DNA of 64,000 bases. It comes from Burkholderia sp. D-99 (GTDB taxonomy: Bacteria; Pseudomonadota; Gammaproteobacteria; Burkholderiales; Burkholderiaceae). Positions within the stretch are counted from its first letter, which is position 1. Every line of letters begins with the position of its first letter. The stretch spans positions 1,240,001 to 1,304,000 of the forward strand of contig NZ_JAAOXM010000002.1 of NCBI RefSeq assembly GCF_011605345.1. The letters are read 5' to 3'. Below the pieces are notes generated by a model. The model was not told where the DNA came from, made no database searches, and saw nothing but the letters and a program-made list of their open reading frames with translations. The translations under genes and the position numbers were made by a program. Of the stretch, positions 17,137 to 28,055 are shown piece after piece.

Positions 17137-18075
17137 ATGCTGGCCTACGCATTGAGGCGTACGTTGTGGGCGGTGCCGACGATCCTCGCGGTCGTCACCG
17201 TCTGCTACCTGCTGCTGCACCTGACGCCCGGTGGCCCGTTCGATACGGAAAAGCAGCTGTCCGCGGCGACGCTCGCGAACCTGAACGCGAAGTATCACCT
17301 CGACCAGCCGCTGTGGAAGCAGTACCTGATGTACCTGAACGCGCTGCTGCACGGCGATCTCGGTCCGTCGTTCCGTTACGTCGACTGGTCGGTGAACGAC
17401 CTGGTGCGCAAGGCGCTGCCGGTGAGTCTCGGCGTGGGCGGCCTGTCGATCCCGATCTCGATCGGGCTCGGCGTGCTGCTCGGCACCGTCGCGGCCGTGC
17501 GCCGCGACAGCTTCATCGACCGCATCGTGATGCTGATCGGCAACATCGGCAACGTCGTGCCGCCGTTCGTGCTCGGCCCCGTGCTGGTGTGGATCTTCGC
17601 GATCCTGCTGAAGACGTCGGCCGGTAACGGCTGGCTGCCGGCGGGCGGCTGGGGCGACGGCGGCTGGCAGTACCGGCTGCTGCCGATCGTGCTGCTGACC
17701 TTCATCAACATGTCGCTGCTCGCACGCGTGATGCGCGGCTCGATGATCGAGACGCTGTCGAGCAACTACATCCGCACCGCGCGCGCGAAGGGCCTGCCGG
17801 GCTCGACGATCGTGCTGCGCCACGCGCTGAAGCCGGCGCTGATGCCGGTCGTGTCGCTGGTCGGCACGGTCTGCATCTCGTCGATCACCGCGGCCGTCGT
17901 TACCGAATCGGTGTTCGCGCTGCCGGGCCTTGGCCAACTCGTCGTGAACGGTGCGATCAACCGCGACTACACGCTCGTGCTCGGTCTCGTCGTGCTGACC
18001 ACCGTCTGCGCCGTGCTGTTCAACCTGCTGGTCGACCTCGCGTACGCGTGGCTCGATCCGCGCATCCGTTATTGA
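17137..18075 (+). CDS. ABC importer permease, OppB type
   Basis: 312 residues, six membrane segments. The N-terminal OppB motif LTPGGPFDTEKQLS and the EAA loop (YIRTARAKGLPGSTIVLRHALKPALMP, the site of contact with the ATPase) are present. Starts 11 bp after the binding-protein gene. Forms the translocation channel with the next gene. Confidence 0.95.
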   Translation: MLAYALRRTLWAVPTILAVVTVCYLLLHLTPGGPFDTEKQLSAATLANLNAKYHLDQPLWKQYLMYLNALLHGDLGPSFRYVDWSVNDLVRKALPVSLGVGGLSIPISIGLGVLLGTVAAVRRDSFIDRIVMLIGNIGNVVPPFVLGPVLVWIFAILLKTSAGNGWLPAGGWGDGGWQYRLLPIVLLTFINMSLLARVMRGSMIETLSSNYIRTARAKGLPGSTIVLRHALKPALMPVVSLVGTVCISSITAAVVTESVFALPGLGQLVVNGAINRDYTLVLGLVVLTTVCAVLFNLLVDLAYAWLDPRIRY

Positions 18076-18088
18076 GCGAGGCACCGCG

Positions 18089-18991
18089 ATGACTCCGACT
18101 ACTCCTGTCGTCGGCCTGCCCGTGCAGACCGACACGCCGCCGCGTTCGCGCTCGCCGCTTTCGCTCGCGTTCGCCCGTTTCCTGCACAACCGCGCGGCCG
18201 TGTTCAGCCTCGTCCTGCTGGCGCTGATCACGATCGCGTGCTTCGTCGGCCCGTGGCTGCTGACCGCCGACCCGGCCGCGAGCGACTGGGGCGCGATCAG
18301 CCTGCCGCCGACCTGGGCCAACCAGCACTGGTTCGGCACCGACGAACTCGGCCGCGACCTCCTCGTGCGCACGCTGATCGGCGGGCGCGTATCGATCGAG
18401 GTCGGCGTGCTCGGCACGCTCGTGTCGGGCCTGTTCGGTGTCGCGTGGGGCGCGACCGCGGGCTTCGCGGGCGGCCGCACCGATGCCGTGATGATGCGCG
18501 TCGTCGACATGATGTACGCGATCCCGTACCTGCTGATCGCGATCCTGATGATGACCCTGTTCGGCCGCTCGTTCATGCTGGTCGTGCTGACCATCAGCGC
18601 GTTCTCGTGGATCGACATGGCGCGTGTCGTGCGCGGCCAGACGCTGTCGCTGCGCAGCCGCGAGTTCGTCGATGCGGCGCGCGCAATCGGTGTGTCGCCG
18701 GCATCGATCGTGCTGCGCCACGTGGTGCCGAACCTGCTCGGCGTGGTCGTCGTGTACGCGACGGTCTCGGTGCCGGGCATCGTGCTGACCGAATCGGTGC
18801 TGTCGTTCCTCGGCCTCGGCGTGCAGGAACCGATGACGAGCTGGGGCGTGCTGATCCAGGACGGCGCGCAGAAACTGGAATCGATGCCGTGGCTGCTGCT
18901 GGCCCCGGCCGTCATGCTGTGCGTGACGCTCTACTGCGTGAACTTCGTCGGCGATGGCCTGCGTGACGCGCTCGACCCGAAGGATCGCTGA
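18089..18991 (+). CDS. ABC importer permease, OppC type
   Basis: 300 residues. Cytoplasmic N-terminus, then FLHNRAAVFSLVLLAL as first helix, the family motif HWFGTDELGRDLLVR, and an EAA loop (FVDAARAIGVSPASIVLRHV). Partner of the OppB-type permease; start is 13 bp after its stop. Confidence 0.95.
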   Translation: MTPTTPVVGLPVQTDTPPRSRSPLSLAFARFLHNRAAVFSLVLLALITIACFVGPWLLTADPAASDWGAISLPPTWANQHWFGTDELGRDLLVRTLIGGRVSIEVGVLGTLVSGLFGVAWGATAGFAGGRTDAVMMRVVDMMYAIPYLLIAILMMTLFGRSFMLVVLTISAFSWIDMARVVRGQTLSLRSREFVDAARAIGVSPASIVLRHVVPNLLGVVVVYATVSVPGIVLTESVLSFLGLGVQEPMTSWGVLIQDGAQKLESMPWLLLAPAVMLCVTLYCVNFVGDGLRDALDPKDR

Positions 18992-18992
18992 A

Positions 18993-21001
<2,009 letters not shown>

Positions 21002-21045
21002 AGTGACGCAGCAAACATAACCAAGGCAGGTCAACAGGGGTAGGT

Positions 21046-21070
21046 GCGGCGCGAACGATCTTCGCGCCGC
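21046..21070. terminator. Intercistronic hairpin between importer and porin
   Basis: GCGGCGCGAA pairs perfectly with TTCGCGCCGC around CGATC. No T-run follows, so it may stabilise the upstream message or attenuate the porin gene rather than stop transcription. Confidence 0.45.
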
Positions 21071-21161
21071 GGGTACAGGCGCGTCCTTAACCGGGCGCGC
21101 CGGGGGGCCGGGAGCGGATCGCAACCGGCGTGGACGATATCAACACAAGACGAGAATTACG

Positions 21162-22619
21162 ATGAAAAAACAGAAGACGATCGGGACGGCATCGAAAATG
21201 CTGCTTGCATGGGGGCTGCCGGCACTCGCCGGTGTCTCGCTGACGGGCGTCGCGCACGCCGACGACGCGGCCCCCGCACCGCTGACGGTCGCACAGGCCG
21301 CACCGGCCAACGGCACGGGCGCACCGACACAGAACGCCATTGTCAATGCCGAAGCGACCCAGGCCGTCACGCCGCCCGATGAGCCGTCGGCCCAGTCGAA
21401 GTCGAAGGGCTTCATTGCCGACAGCCATCTCGACTTCCTGTTCCGCAACTATTCGGACGTGCTCGATAGCAAGGGCGGCCCGCATCGCCACGCATGGGTG
21501 CAGGGCGCGATGGCGAACTTCGAGTCGGGCTACACGACGGGCCTGATCGGTATCGGTTTCGACGCATCGCTGTATGCGGCGTTGAAGCTCGATGGCGGCC
21601 AGGGCGCCGGCAGCATGGTGCACATCGCGAAGGGCGGCGGCGGCGGCAACCAGCTCGCGTGGGCCTATCCGGGCATCTACGACATCAAGGCGCGCATCTC
21701 GAACACGGTGATCAAGTACGGTCTGCAGGCCGTCGACAACCCGTTCATGGAGCAGCACGACAACCGTGCGCTGCCGCCGACGTTCCTCGGCACGACGATC
21801 GTCAGCAATGAATTCAAGAACGTTATGCTCGAGGCCGGCAGCTTCACGAAGACCAACGCGCGCGGTCACACGACGCTGACCAACCTGACGACGCAATACG
21901 GCGGCACGCGCATCAATCGCCTGTCGTATGTCGGCGGCACGTGGGACTACTCGCCGAACGGCGAAGTCGCGCTGTACGCGAACCAGGCCGACGACGTGTG
22001 GCACCAGTACTACGCGTCGGTGAAGCACAGCATCGGCAGCCCGCAGACGATCAAGTGGACGGGCTTCGGCAACGTCTACTCGACGCACGACACGGGCGAT
22101 GCGCTGCAGGGCAAGATCGACAACAACGCATACAGCCTGTCGGTGGCCGCGCAGCACGGCCCGCACGAGCTGCTGCTCGGTTTCCAGCAGGTGCTCGGCG
22201 ACCAGTTCTTCGACTACCTGAACGAAACGAACGGCATCTTCCTGACCAACTCGATGGACGTCGACTACAACGCGCCGCACGAGAAGTCGCTGCAGCTGCG
22301 TTACACGTTCTACGGCAAGGAAGCGGGCCTGCCGGGCTTCAAGGCGATGGTCTGGGGCGTGACGGGCTGGGGTGCGGACGGCAGCGCGGGCGCGGCGAAC
22401 GACCCGAGCAAGTCGAGCATCTACTGGAGCAACGGCGCGCCGGTGCAGGGCCGTCACCACGAGTTCGGCTTCATCCCGTCGTACACGTTCCAGAGCGGCA
22501 AGCTGAAGGATACGAAGGTCACGTTCATCGCGATGTGGCACAACGGTTCGGCACACTACTCGGACGCGACGAACCGCGAGTACCGTCTGGTCGTGAACCT
22601 GCCGCTGCACGCGTTCTGA
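21162..22619 (+). CDS. OprD-family outer-membrane porin
   Basis: 485 residues with a signal peptide ending near AHADD, a flexible Ala/Pro/Gln-rich segment, then the beta-barrel starting at GFIADSHLDFLFRNYSD, the usual OprD start. The last residue is Phe in VVNLPLHAF, the BAM-recognised C-terminus. OprD channels admit basic amino acids, peptides or organic acids. Its place directly after the ABC importer suggests it is the outer-membrane entry for the same substrate. Confidence 0.92.
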   Translation: MKKQKTIGTASKMLLAWGLPALAGVSLTGVAHADDAAPAPLTVAQAAPANGTGAPTQNAIVNAEATQAVTPPDEPSAQSKSKGFIADSHLDFLFRNYSDVLDSKGGPHRHAWVQGAMANFESGYTTGLIGIGFDASLYAALKLDGGQGAGSMVHIAKGGGGGNQLAWAYPGIYDIKARISNTVIKYGLQAVDNPFMEQHDNRALPPTFLGTTIVSNEFKNVMLEAGSFTKTNARGHTTLTNLTTQYGGTRINRLSYVGGTWDYSPNGEVALYANQADDVWHQYYASVKHSIGSPQTIKWTGFGNVYSTHDTGDALQGKIDNNAYSLSVAAQHGPHELLLGFQQVLGDQFFDYLNETNGIFLTNSMDVDYNAPHEKSLQLRYTFYGKEAGLPGFKAMVWGVTGWGADGSAGAANDPSKSSIYWSNGAPVQGRHHEFGFIPSYTFQSGKLKDTKVTFIAMWHNGSAHYSDATNREYRLVVNLPLHAF

Positions 22620-22624
22620 TCGAA

Positions 22625-22683
22625 GGGGGCGCAGGCGCCCCCGCATCGCACGGCCGGCCTGCGATCGAAACGATCAGGCCGGC
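22625..22683. terminator. Pair of GC-rich hairpins between porin and DedA gene
   Basis: GGGGGCGC/GCGCCCCC (22625-22642) and GCCGGCCTG/CAGGCCGGC (22653-22683, entering the DedA stop region). Convergent genes on either side make a shared terminator plausible, though no T-run is visible. Confidence 0.4.
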
Positions 22684-23666
22684 TTGTGCAGCCCCGCGAC
22701 CGGATCGTTCGCGGCCGGCATGTCTTGCACGAGCGACGTGAGCTGGCGGCCCGTATCGCGCCATGCGTCGAGGCCGCCGCGCAGCGCGAGCGCATCGGTG
22801 AAGCCTGCGTCGAGCAGGCGCTTCGCCATCAGGGCGGCCGTCACTTCGTTCGGGCACGAGCAGTACACGACGAACTTCTGCGAGAGCGGATAGCGCGCGA
22901 CGATGTCGCCGATCTGCCGATCGTCCGCGAATTGCGCGCCGGGAATCGTGAACGGGTCGAGCTTGCGGTGCTCGGGCGAGCGCACGTCGAGCACGACCGG
23001 CGCGGTGGTGTCGCGCAGCAGCAGGTCGAGTTCGTCGACGCTGATCCGTGCATGGGCGAGCTGGCGGATCAGCGCGCGGCGGCGCATCCAGCGGATGGCC
23101 GCATACACGGCGAGCAGCGCGACGATGACCAGCAGCACAGCGCGGCCGAGGTGGCTCGCGCCGGCGAACAGCCAGTCGATCTGCCGGTAGAACACGAGCC
23201 CGGCCACCAGGCCGACGATCGTCCACAGTGCGGCGCCGAGTGCATCGTAGCCGGCGAACGTGCGGTAGCGCGTGCCGAGCGCACCGGCCATCGGCACCGA
23301 CACGAGCGACAACCCGGGAATGAAGCGCGCGACCGCGAGCACGCGCACGCCGTAGCGGCCGAAGAAGCGTTCGGTCTTTCTCACGCAGGTATCCCGCGAC
23401 AGCGACAGCCGGCAGATCGTCTTCAGCGTCGTGCCGCCGTAACGGCGCCCGGCGACGTACCAGACGGTGTCGCCGATCAGCGCGCCGAGCACCGACAGCG
23501 CCACCACCGTCACCAGTTGCGAGCCGATCATCTCGGGATGCATCGCGGACATCGCACCGAACAGCACGAGCGTCGGCATCGCGGGCACCGGCAGGCCGAT
23601 GGCCGCCGCGAGCACGTTGGCGAAGACGAGAAGCGGCCCGTACTGGGCGACGAGGTCACGGAGCAT
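22674..23666 (-). CDS. DedA-family membrane protein fused to a rhodanese domain
   Basis: 330 residues. The first 200 are a DedA/SNARE-associated domain: GLPVPAMPTLVLFGAMSA, the GDTVWYVAGRRYG motif and the conserved RFIPGLSLVSVPMAG. Residues about 215-310 are a rhodanese domain with VVLDVRSPEHRK and the active-site loop YCSCPNEVTA, whose Cys is intact. DedA proteins affect undecaprenyl-phosphate and lipid flipping and proton homeostasis; the cytoplasmic rhodanese could carry sulfur or redox signals. This fusion is known among proteobacteria. Confidence 0.9.
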   Translation of the reverse strand: MLRDLVAQYGPLLVFANVLAAAIGLPVPAMPTLVLFGAMSAMHPEMIGSQLVTVVALSVLGALIGDTVWYVAGRRYGGTTLKTICRLSLSRDTCVRKTERFFGRYGVRVLAVARFIPGLSLVSVPMAGALGTRYRTFAGYDALGAALWTIVGLVAGLVFYRQIDWLFAGASHLGRAVLLVIVALLAVYAAIRWMRRRALIRQLAHARISVDELDLLLRDTTAPVVLDVRSPEHRKLDPFTIPGAQFADDRQIGDIVARYPLSQKFVVYCSCPNEVTAALMAKRLLDAGFTDALALRGGLDAWRDTGRQLTSLVQDMPAANDPVAGLHKPA

Positions 23667-23820
23667 GACGGCTGGCCGAAAAGGACATGCGTGGGCAGAA
23701 AACGCAGATGGGCCGATTATCGGCCTTTTTCAAGACAACAGCGGGAATGACGGAAAGCGCCTGAAGGCGGCAGGGGGATGTTGGTGAGCCGGCACGCTGC
23801 GAGCGGCTCACCGTTCGGAA

Positions 23821-24090
23821 TCAGGAGGAGGTGCGGGCGAGCGATGCGGCGCCGTGGTTTTCGCCGGGCAGCTCGGCGCCGTGCGAGCGGATCGCCGCGA
23901 TCAGTTCGGCCGGCGTGATCTCGTAGCGGACTTCACGGTGGATGCCGGGCTTGCGTTCGTCGATCTCGATCAGCAGCACGCTCTTGCCGTCGCCGGTTGC
24001 CTCGAGCCGGAGCGAGCGCAGTTCGCGGCCGTCGGCCGGGTCGTGTTCGGTGAGCAGGGTCATTGCCCCGGATGAGCCGGTAGTGCGCAT
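23821..24090 (-). CDS. Small hypothetical protein (89 aa)
   Basis: Start at ATG 24090 with GAGG about ten bases upstream; an inner ATG at 24063 is possible. The protein has alternating strands (ELRSLRLEAT, KSVLLIEIDERK, EVRYEITPAELIAAIRSHG) and no signal peptide. I do not recognise the family. It is a stand-alone gene with its own leader, upstream of a convergently placed membrane protein gene only by 150 bp on the same strand. Confidence 0.6.
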   Translation of the reverse strand: MRTTGSSGAMTLLTEHDPADGRELRSLRLEATGDGKSVLLIEIDERKPGIHREVRYEITPAELIAAIRSHGAELPGENHGAASLARTSS

Positions 24091-24359
24091 CGAACGTATC
24101 CTCGTATCGTGGATGCCGTAGTGGCGAAGATGTCTTTGTTGAATACAGCTTGCCGCAGTTTAACGCGAACGGGCCGCAATTCGGAGCATTTTCGTGAGGT
24201 GAAATGAGGGATGAACCAGGGATCCTTCTGATGTTTGAGCCGCGCGGGGCGGGCGTTTGCGCCGGATCGGGCGCCGCCGCGGCCGGCGCCTGAGCAGCGT
24301 TCGCGGCCGGACCGGCGCGCTCGGCGACACGCGGTGCGACGCGTGTCGCCGCGGCGGCA

Positions 24360-26699
24360 TCAGAAGCGGTCGGCGAGCCCCATCGCCGGGTCGCTGACCG
24401 AGTGGCGGCCGGTTTCGACGCGGCCGGCGACGCGGCGCGAGAAACTCGCGTCGCTGTCCGCCGTGACGATGAAGTCGTACCAGTGGCCGGTCGTGTCGAG
24501 CTTCCAGTGCAGTTCGGCCTGGTCGCCGGCGCGCACCGTGACCGTCCACGTGGTACCGGTGCCGTGACCCTGGCTGTTGCCGTCGTCGTTGCCATGGCCA
24601 TGACCGCGATCGTCGTGTGTGCCGCGGCCCGACAGCGGCCCGTAGACCTGGTTCGACTTCACGGTGAAGCGCACCGTGCCGCCGCCGTGGTTGCGCAGCT
24701 TCAGGTGGAGGTTGCCGCTCGCACCCGCATAGCCGACGCGAACTTCCGGATGAGGCGCGCGTGCGCCGGCCAGGCGGCTCAGGTCGCCGGTGAAGCGGCG
24801 GTGATAGCCGTTCGGGCCCAGCACCCACAGGTCATATTTACCGCCATTGTCGGCACGCGCAGCCCAGTCGCCGTGCAGCGCCTTGCCCGGTTCGACGACG
24901 TAGCGCTGCGGCAGGCGGTCGAGGTGCAGCTTGTCATAGACGTGAAACACGGCGGCGGCGCGGCCCGTATTCGCGAACTTCACCGTGAGCGTGCCGGTGC
25001 CGGCATCGGCACGCGCGCTCGCATGCAATTCGTAAGGCAGCGCGCGCGACGGGCGCACGCCGGGCGCCTGCGCGGGCAGCGACGGCGCGGCCGGCGGCAC
25101 GATCTTCGGCGCGGCCTGCTGCGCGGCGCTCAGCGCGTCGACCTGGCTTTTCGTCGTATGGCCCGCGAGCGTCGGCAGCGGCTCGTTGTTCGGCGAGCGG
25201 AAGTTGAACGCGCTCGTCAGGTCGCCGCACACCGCGCGGCGGTACGCGCTGATCTGCGGCTCCGCGACGCCGAAGCGCTTTTCGAGGAAGAGCAGTGTCG
25301 ACGTATGGTCGAACACCTGCGAATTGACCCAGCCGCCGCGGCTCCACGGCGACACGATCCACATCGGTACGCGCGGGCCCGGGCCGTACGGGCGGCCGTC
25401 GATCGCCGGCTGGCTCGACGTGGCCGGCGTGAAGTCGTGGTACTCGGCGGCGACGTCGGCGTCCCGCAGCGTATGGCCGCCCGCGAGCGTGCCGTCGGTG
25501 TTGCGCGACGGCACGGCCGGCGACGGCATGTGGTCGAAGAAGCCGTCGTTCTCGTCGTAGTTGACCAGCAGCACGGTCTTGCTCCACACCTCCGGGTTCG
25601 CCGTCAGCGCATCGAGCACCGCCTGCACGTACCAGCCGCCCTGAGCGGGGCTCGACGGCCCCGGGTGTTCGCTGTACACGGACGGCGGGATGATCCACGA
25701 CACTTCGGGCAGCGTGCCGTTGCGGATGTCGTCGCGCAACGTTTCGAGGAAGCCGTACGGCATCGTGTTGCCGAACCCCTTCGCGAGCGGGCTCAGCGGA
25801 TCGTCGATCGCCGGATCGTAGAACGCGCCGGCCGCCGTCACCGGCTGCGTGATGTCGGTCGATGCAACGTAGGCAGGCCGGCGCGCGGGCGGCATCTGCT
25901 CGATCGCCGCGCGCCAGTGGCGGAAGCTCATCATCTCGTTGCAGCCGAAGTTGTCGATCAGGCTCTGGTAGACCTTCCAGTTCACGCCGGCCTGCTGCAG
26001 CCGGTCGGCGTAGGTGGTCCAGGTCCAGCCCTGGCTCGACGGGCCGATGTCGTTGCCGCCGTTGAACTGGTTGTTCAGCGCGGCGATCTTCACGCGGCTG
26101 CCGTCGGCCGGGCTGATGCCGTTCGGGCCGTTGGTGCCGCTCCAGTAGAACAGGCGGTTCGCGATCGTGCCCGTGTGCATCCCGCAGTGGTAGTGGTCGC
26201 ACAGCGTGAACGCGTCGGCGAGCGCGCGCTGGAACGGGACTTCCGCCGCGTCGTAGTAGCCCATCGACAGCGGCGTCTTCGCGTCGGGCCAGCGATTCAT
26301 CCGGCCATGGTCCCAGGCGGCCTGCGCATCGGCCCACGTGTGCGGCGTGCCGCCGGCGCGCTGCGCGTTGCCCTGGCTCGCGTCGAGGTGATACGGCGTG
26401 ACGGTGGCGGCGGGCGTCGGCTTCGTGTACGTCTGGTAGAACACGTTGCGGCCGTTCGGCGACGGCACGGCAAAGCGGTCGCCGTAGCCGCGCACGCCCT
26501 TGAACGTGCCGAAGTAGCTGTCGAATGCGCGGTTCTCCATCATCAGCAGCACGACGTGCTTCACGTCCTTGATGGTTCCCGTTTCGTGAAACGCGGGAAT
26601 CGCGAGCGCGCGGCGGATGCTCGGCGGAAACGCGGCAAGCGCGGCGGCGGCGAGGCCGGAAGTGGCGGTCTGCTGGAGGAATTTGCGGCGTGATGTCAT
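24360..26699 (-). CDS. Phosphocholine-specific phospholipase C (Tat-exported)
   Basis: 779 residues. A twin-arginine signal (TSRRKFLQQTATSGLAAAAL) starts at ATG 26699; the upstream 316 residues of the longer frame are not protein-like. The phosphoesterase domain shows VVLLMMENRAFDSYFG (metal/nucleophile region), NYDENDGFFDH and HTSTLLFLEKRFG. Two C-terminal beta domains of the DUF756 type follow at about 575-779, typical of bacterial phosphocholine-type PLCs. The enzyme hydrolyses phosphatidylcholine or sphingomyelin outside the inner membrane. A 25-residue Gly/His/Asp-rich insert lies in the last domain. Confidence 0.93.
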   Translation of the reverse strand: MTSRRKFLQQTATSGLAAAALAAFPPSIRRALAIPAFHETGTIKDVKHVVLLMMENRAFDSYFGTFKGVRGYGDRFAVPSPNGRNVFYQTYTKPTPAATVTPYHLDASQGNAQRAGGTPHTWADAQAAWDHGRMNRWPDAKTPLSMGYYDAAEVPFQRALADAFTLCDHYHCGMHTGTIANRLFYWSGTNGPNGISPADGSRVKIAALNNQFNGGNDIGPSSQGWTWTTYADRLQQAGVNWKVYQSLIDNFGCNEMMSFRHWRAAIEQMPPARRPAYVASTDITQPVTAAGAFYDPAIDDPLSPLAKGFGNTMPYGFLETLRDDIRNGTLPEVSWIIPPSVYSEHPGPSSPAQGGWYVQAVLDALTANPEVWSKTVLLVNYDENDGFFDHMPSPAVPSRNTDGTLAGGHTLRDADVAAEYHDFTPATSSQPAIDGRPYGPGPRVPMWIVSPWSRGGWVNSQVFDHTSTLLFLEKRFGVAEPQISAYRRAVCGDLTSAFNFRSPNNEPLPTLAGHTTKSQVDALSAAQQAAPKIVPPAAPSLPAQAPGVRPSRALPYELHASARADAGTGTLTVKFANTGRAAAVFHVYDKLHLDRLPQRYVVEPGKALHGDWAARADNGGKYDLWVLGPNGYHRRFTGDLSRLAGARAPHPEVRVGYAGASGNLHLKLRNHGGGTVRFTVKSNQVYGPLSGRGTHDDRGHGHGNDDGNSQGHGTGTTWTVTVRAGDQAELHWKLDTTGHWYDFIVTADSDASFSRRVAGRVETGRHSVSDPAMGLADRF

Positions 26700-27273
26700 G
26701 GCGTTCGGATCCTGTGATGATGGGAGCGTTCGTGACTTCGACTGGAGGCGCCCGTGCGTCGCCCCCTGGGACGATTCGCGCGGCATGGGCGGTCGGGTGC
26801 ATCGGCCGTGCGTGTCGGAAGTGCGTGCGTCGCGCGCGATGCGTGGCGTCGCGCGGATGCGTTGGCCGTTGCCGCGAACCTGCGCGACGCGCGCTCGTGA
26901 TGCGCGGGCCGGGACGTCGGCACACACCGGCCCGGTGCATGCCGGGTTGGGCGGCGCCCAGTCTAGGGAGACGACGTGACGTCGACGTGATGAAGACATG
27001 ACATCGCATGTCGCGCGCGTGACGTTGCGTGCGCAACGATTGATCGGGAAGCAATGCGTGACGGAAGCGGGTAAGGAATTACCGATTTCCGTTTGCGGGG
27101 CCGGTCGGATTTTTCCTGCTCGTGGCGCGGTAGCGCGATCGCCTGTCGTTGCGGGTGCAACGGCATCGCATGACGGCCATGTTTCAAATGCGTGAAATCG
27201 GATAAGCTCGATCCGTTGCTGCGCATGTGCGCAGCCCGCGCCGCTGGCGCGACTTTTCGGAACCGGCCCACCC
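26700..27273. other. Intergenic region, 574 bp
   Basis: Divergent space between the phospholipase C gene and the GNAT gene. The several open frames here are Arg/Ala-rich shadows. No operator or terminator stands out. The segment 26990-27200 is less GC-rich and probably holds promoters. Confidence 0.45.
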
Positions 27274-27774
27274 ATGACCGACATCAAGATCCGGCACAGC
27301 GAGACACACGACGTCGACGCGATCCGGCAGATCGCCGCGCACCCCGCGGTGTACATGTATACGCTGCAGTATCCGTTTCCATCGTTCGAGAAATGGCAGA
27401 AGCGGCTCGCAAACGCGCACGAGCGCGGCGCGAGCCTCGTCGCCGAAATCGACGGCGAGGTGGTCGGCCATCTCGGCCTCGAGTTCGAACCGAATCCGCG
27501 CCGGCGCCATGCGGCGGGGCTCGGCATGATGGTCGACGCGACCCGGCACGGGCGCGGCATCGGCAGCCGGCTGCTCGCTGCCGCGATCGATCTCGCGGAA
27601 GGCTGGCTGAACCTCACGCGTCTCGAGCTGACCGTGTTCACCGACAACCGCGCGGCAATCGCGCTCTACGAGAAGCACGGCTTCCGGATCGAGGGCGAAT
27701 CGCCGGGCTATGCATTGCGTGACGGCGTGCATGCATCCGTGTATCACATGGCGCGGATCAAGGGCCGGGAGTGA
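27274..27774 (+). CDS. GNAT acetyltransferase, YhhY-like
   Basis: 166 residues. The acetyl-CoA pyrophosphate loop is RHGRGIGSRLL, and the order IRHSETHDVDAIRQIAAHP, YTLQYPFPS, VVGHLGLE, LTVFTDNRAAIALYEKHGF and ALRDG is that of Escherichia coli YhhY, an N-acetyltransferase acting on amino acids. The substrate here is inferred from that resemblance only. Confidence 0.88.
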   Translation: MTDIKIRHSETHDVDAIRQIAAHPAVYMYTLQYPFPSFEKWQKRLANAHERGASLVAEIDGEVVGHLGLEFEPNPRRRHAAGLGMMVDATRHGRGIGSRLLAAAIDLAEGWLNLTRLELTVFTDNRAAIALYEKHGFRIEGESPGYALRDGVHASVYHMARIKGRE

Positions 27775-28055
27775 ACGCGCGGCGACGATGTCGCGCGTCA
27801 TATTCATTCAAGAATTCGTTCGTTTCCCGCCGGCTGCGCGGGTCGTATCGTTGAAGGATTTGCCGGCTGCTTCGGCTGGCGTTGGCGGTTTCCGCGTCGA
27901 TGCGCGCGGCATGCATCGACGCACGCCGGCTTGCGCCACGCCGCATGTCGGTGCGCTTCATCGCTTCATGAACCTCGCTTCATGGTCGTCGCTTCAGGTC
28001 GTTGCTTCGCACGACAACTCTTCCCGCAACCGCCTCTTTCAACGGACCCGCTTCG

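Noticed and set aside
26699..27647. Upstream extension of the phospholipase C frame by 316 residues
   Set aside because: The twin-arginine signal peptide begins at 26699, and a Tat signal must be at the N-terminus.
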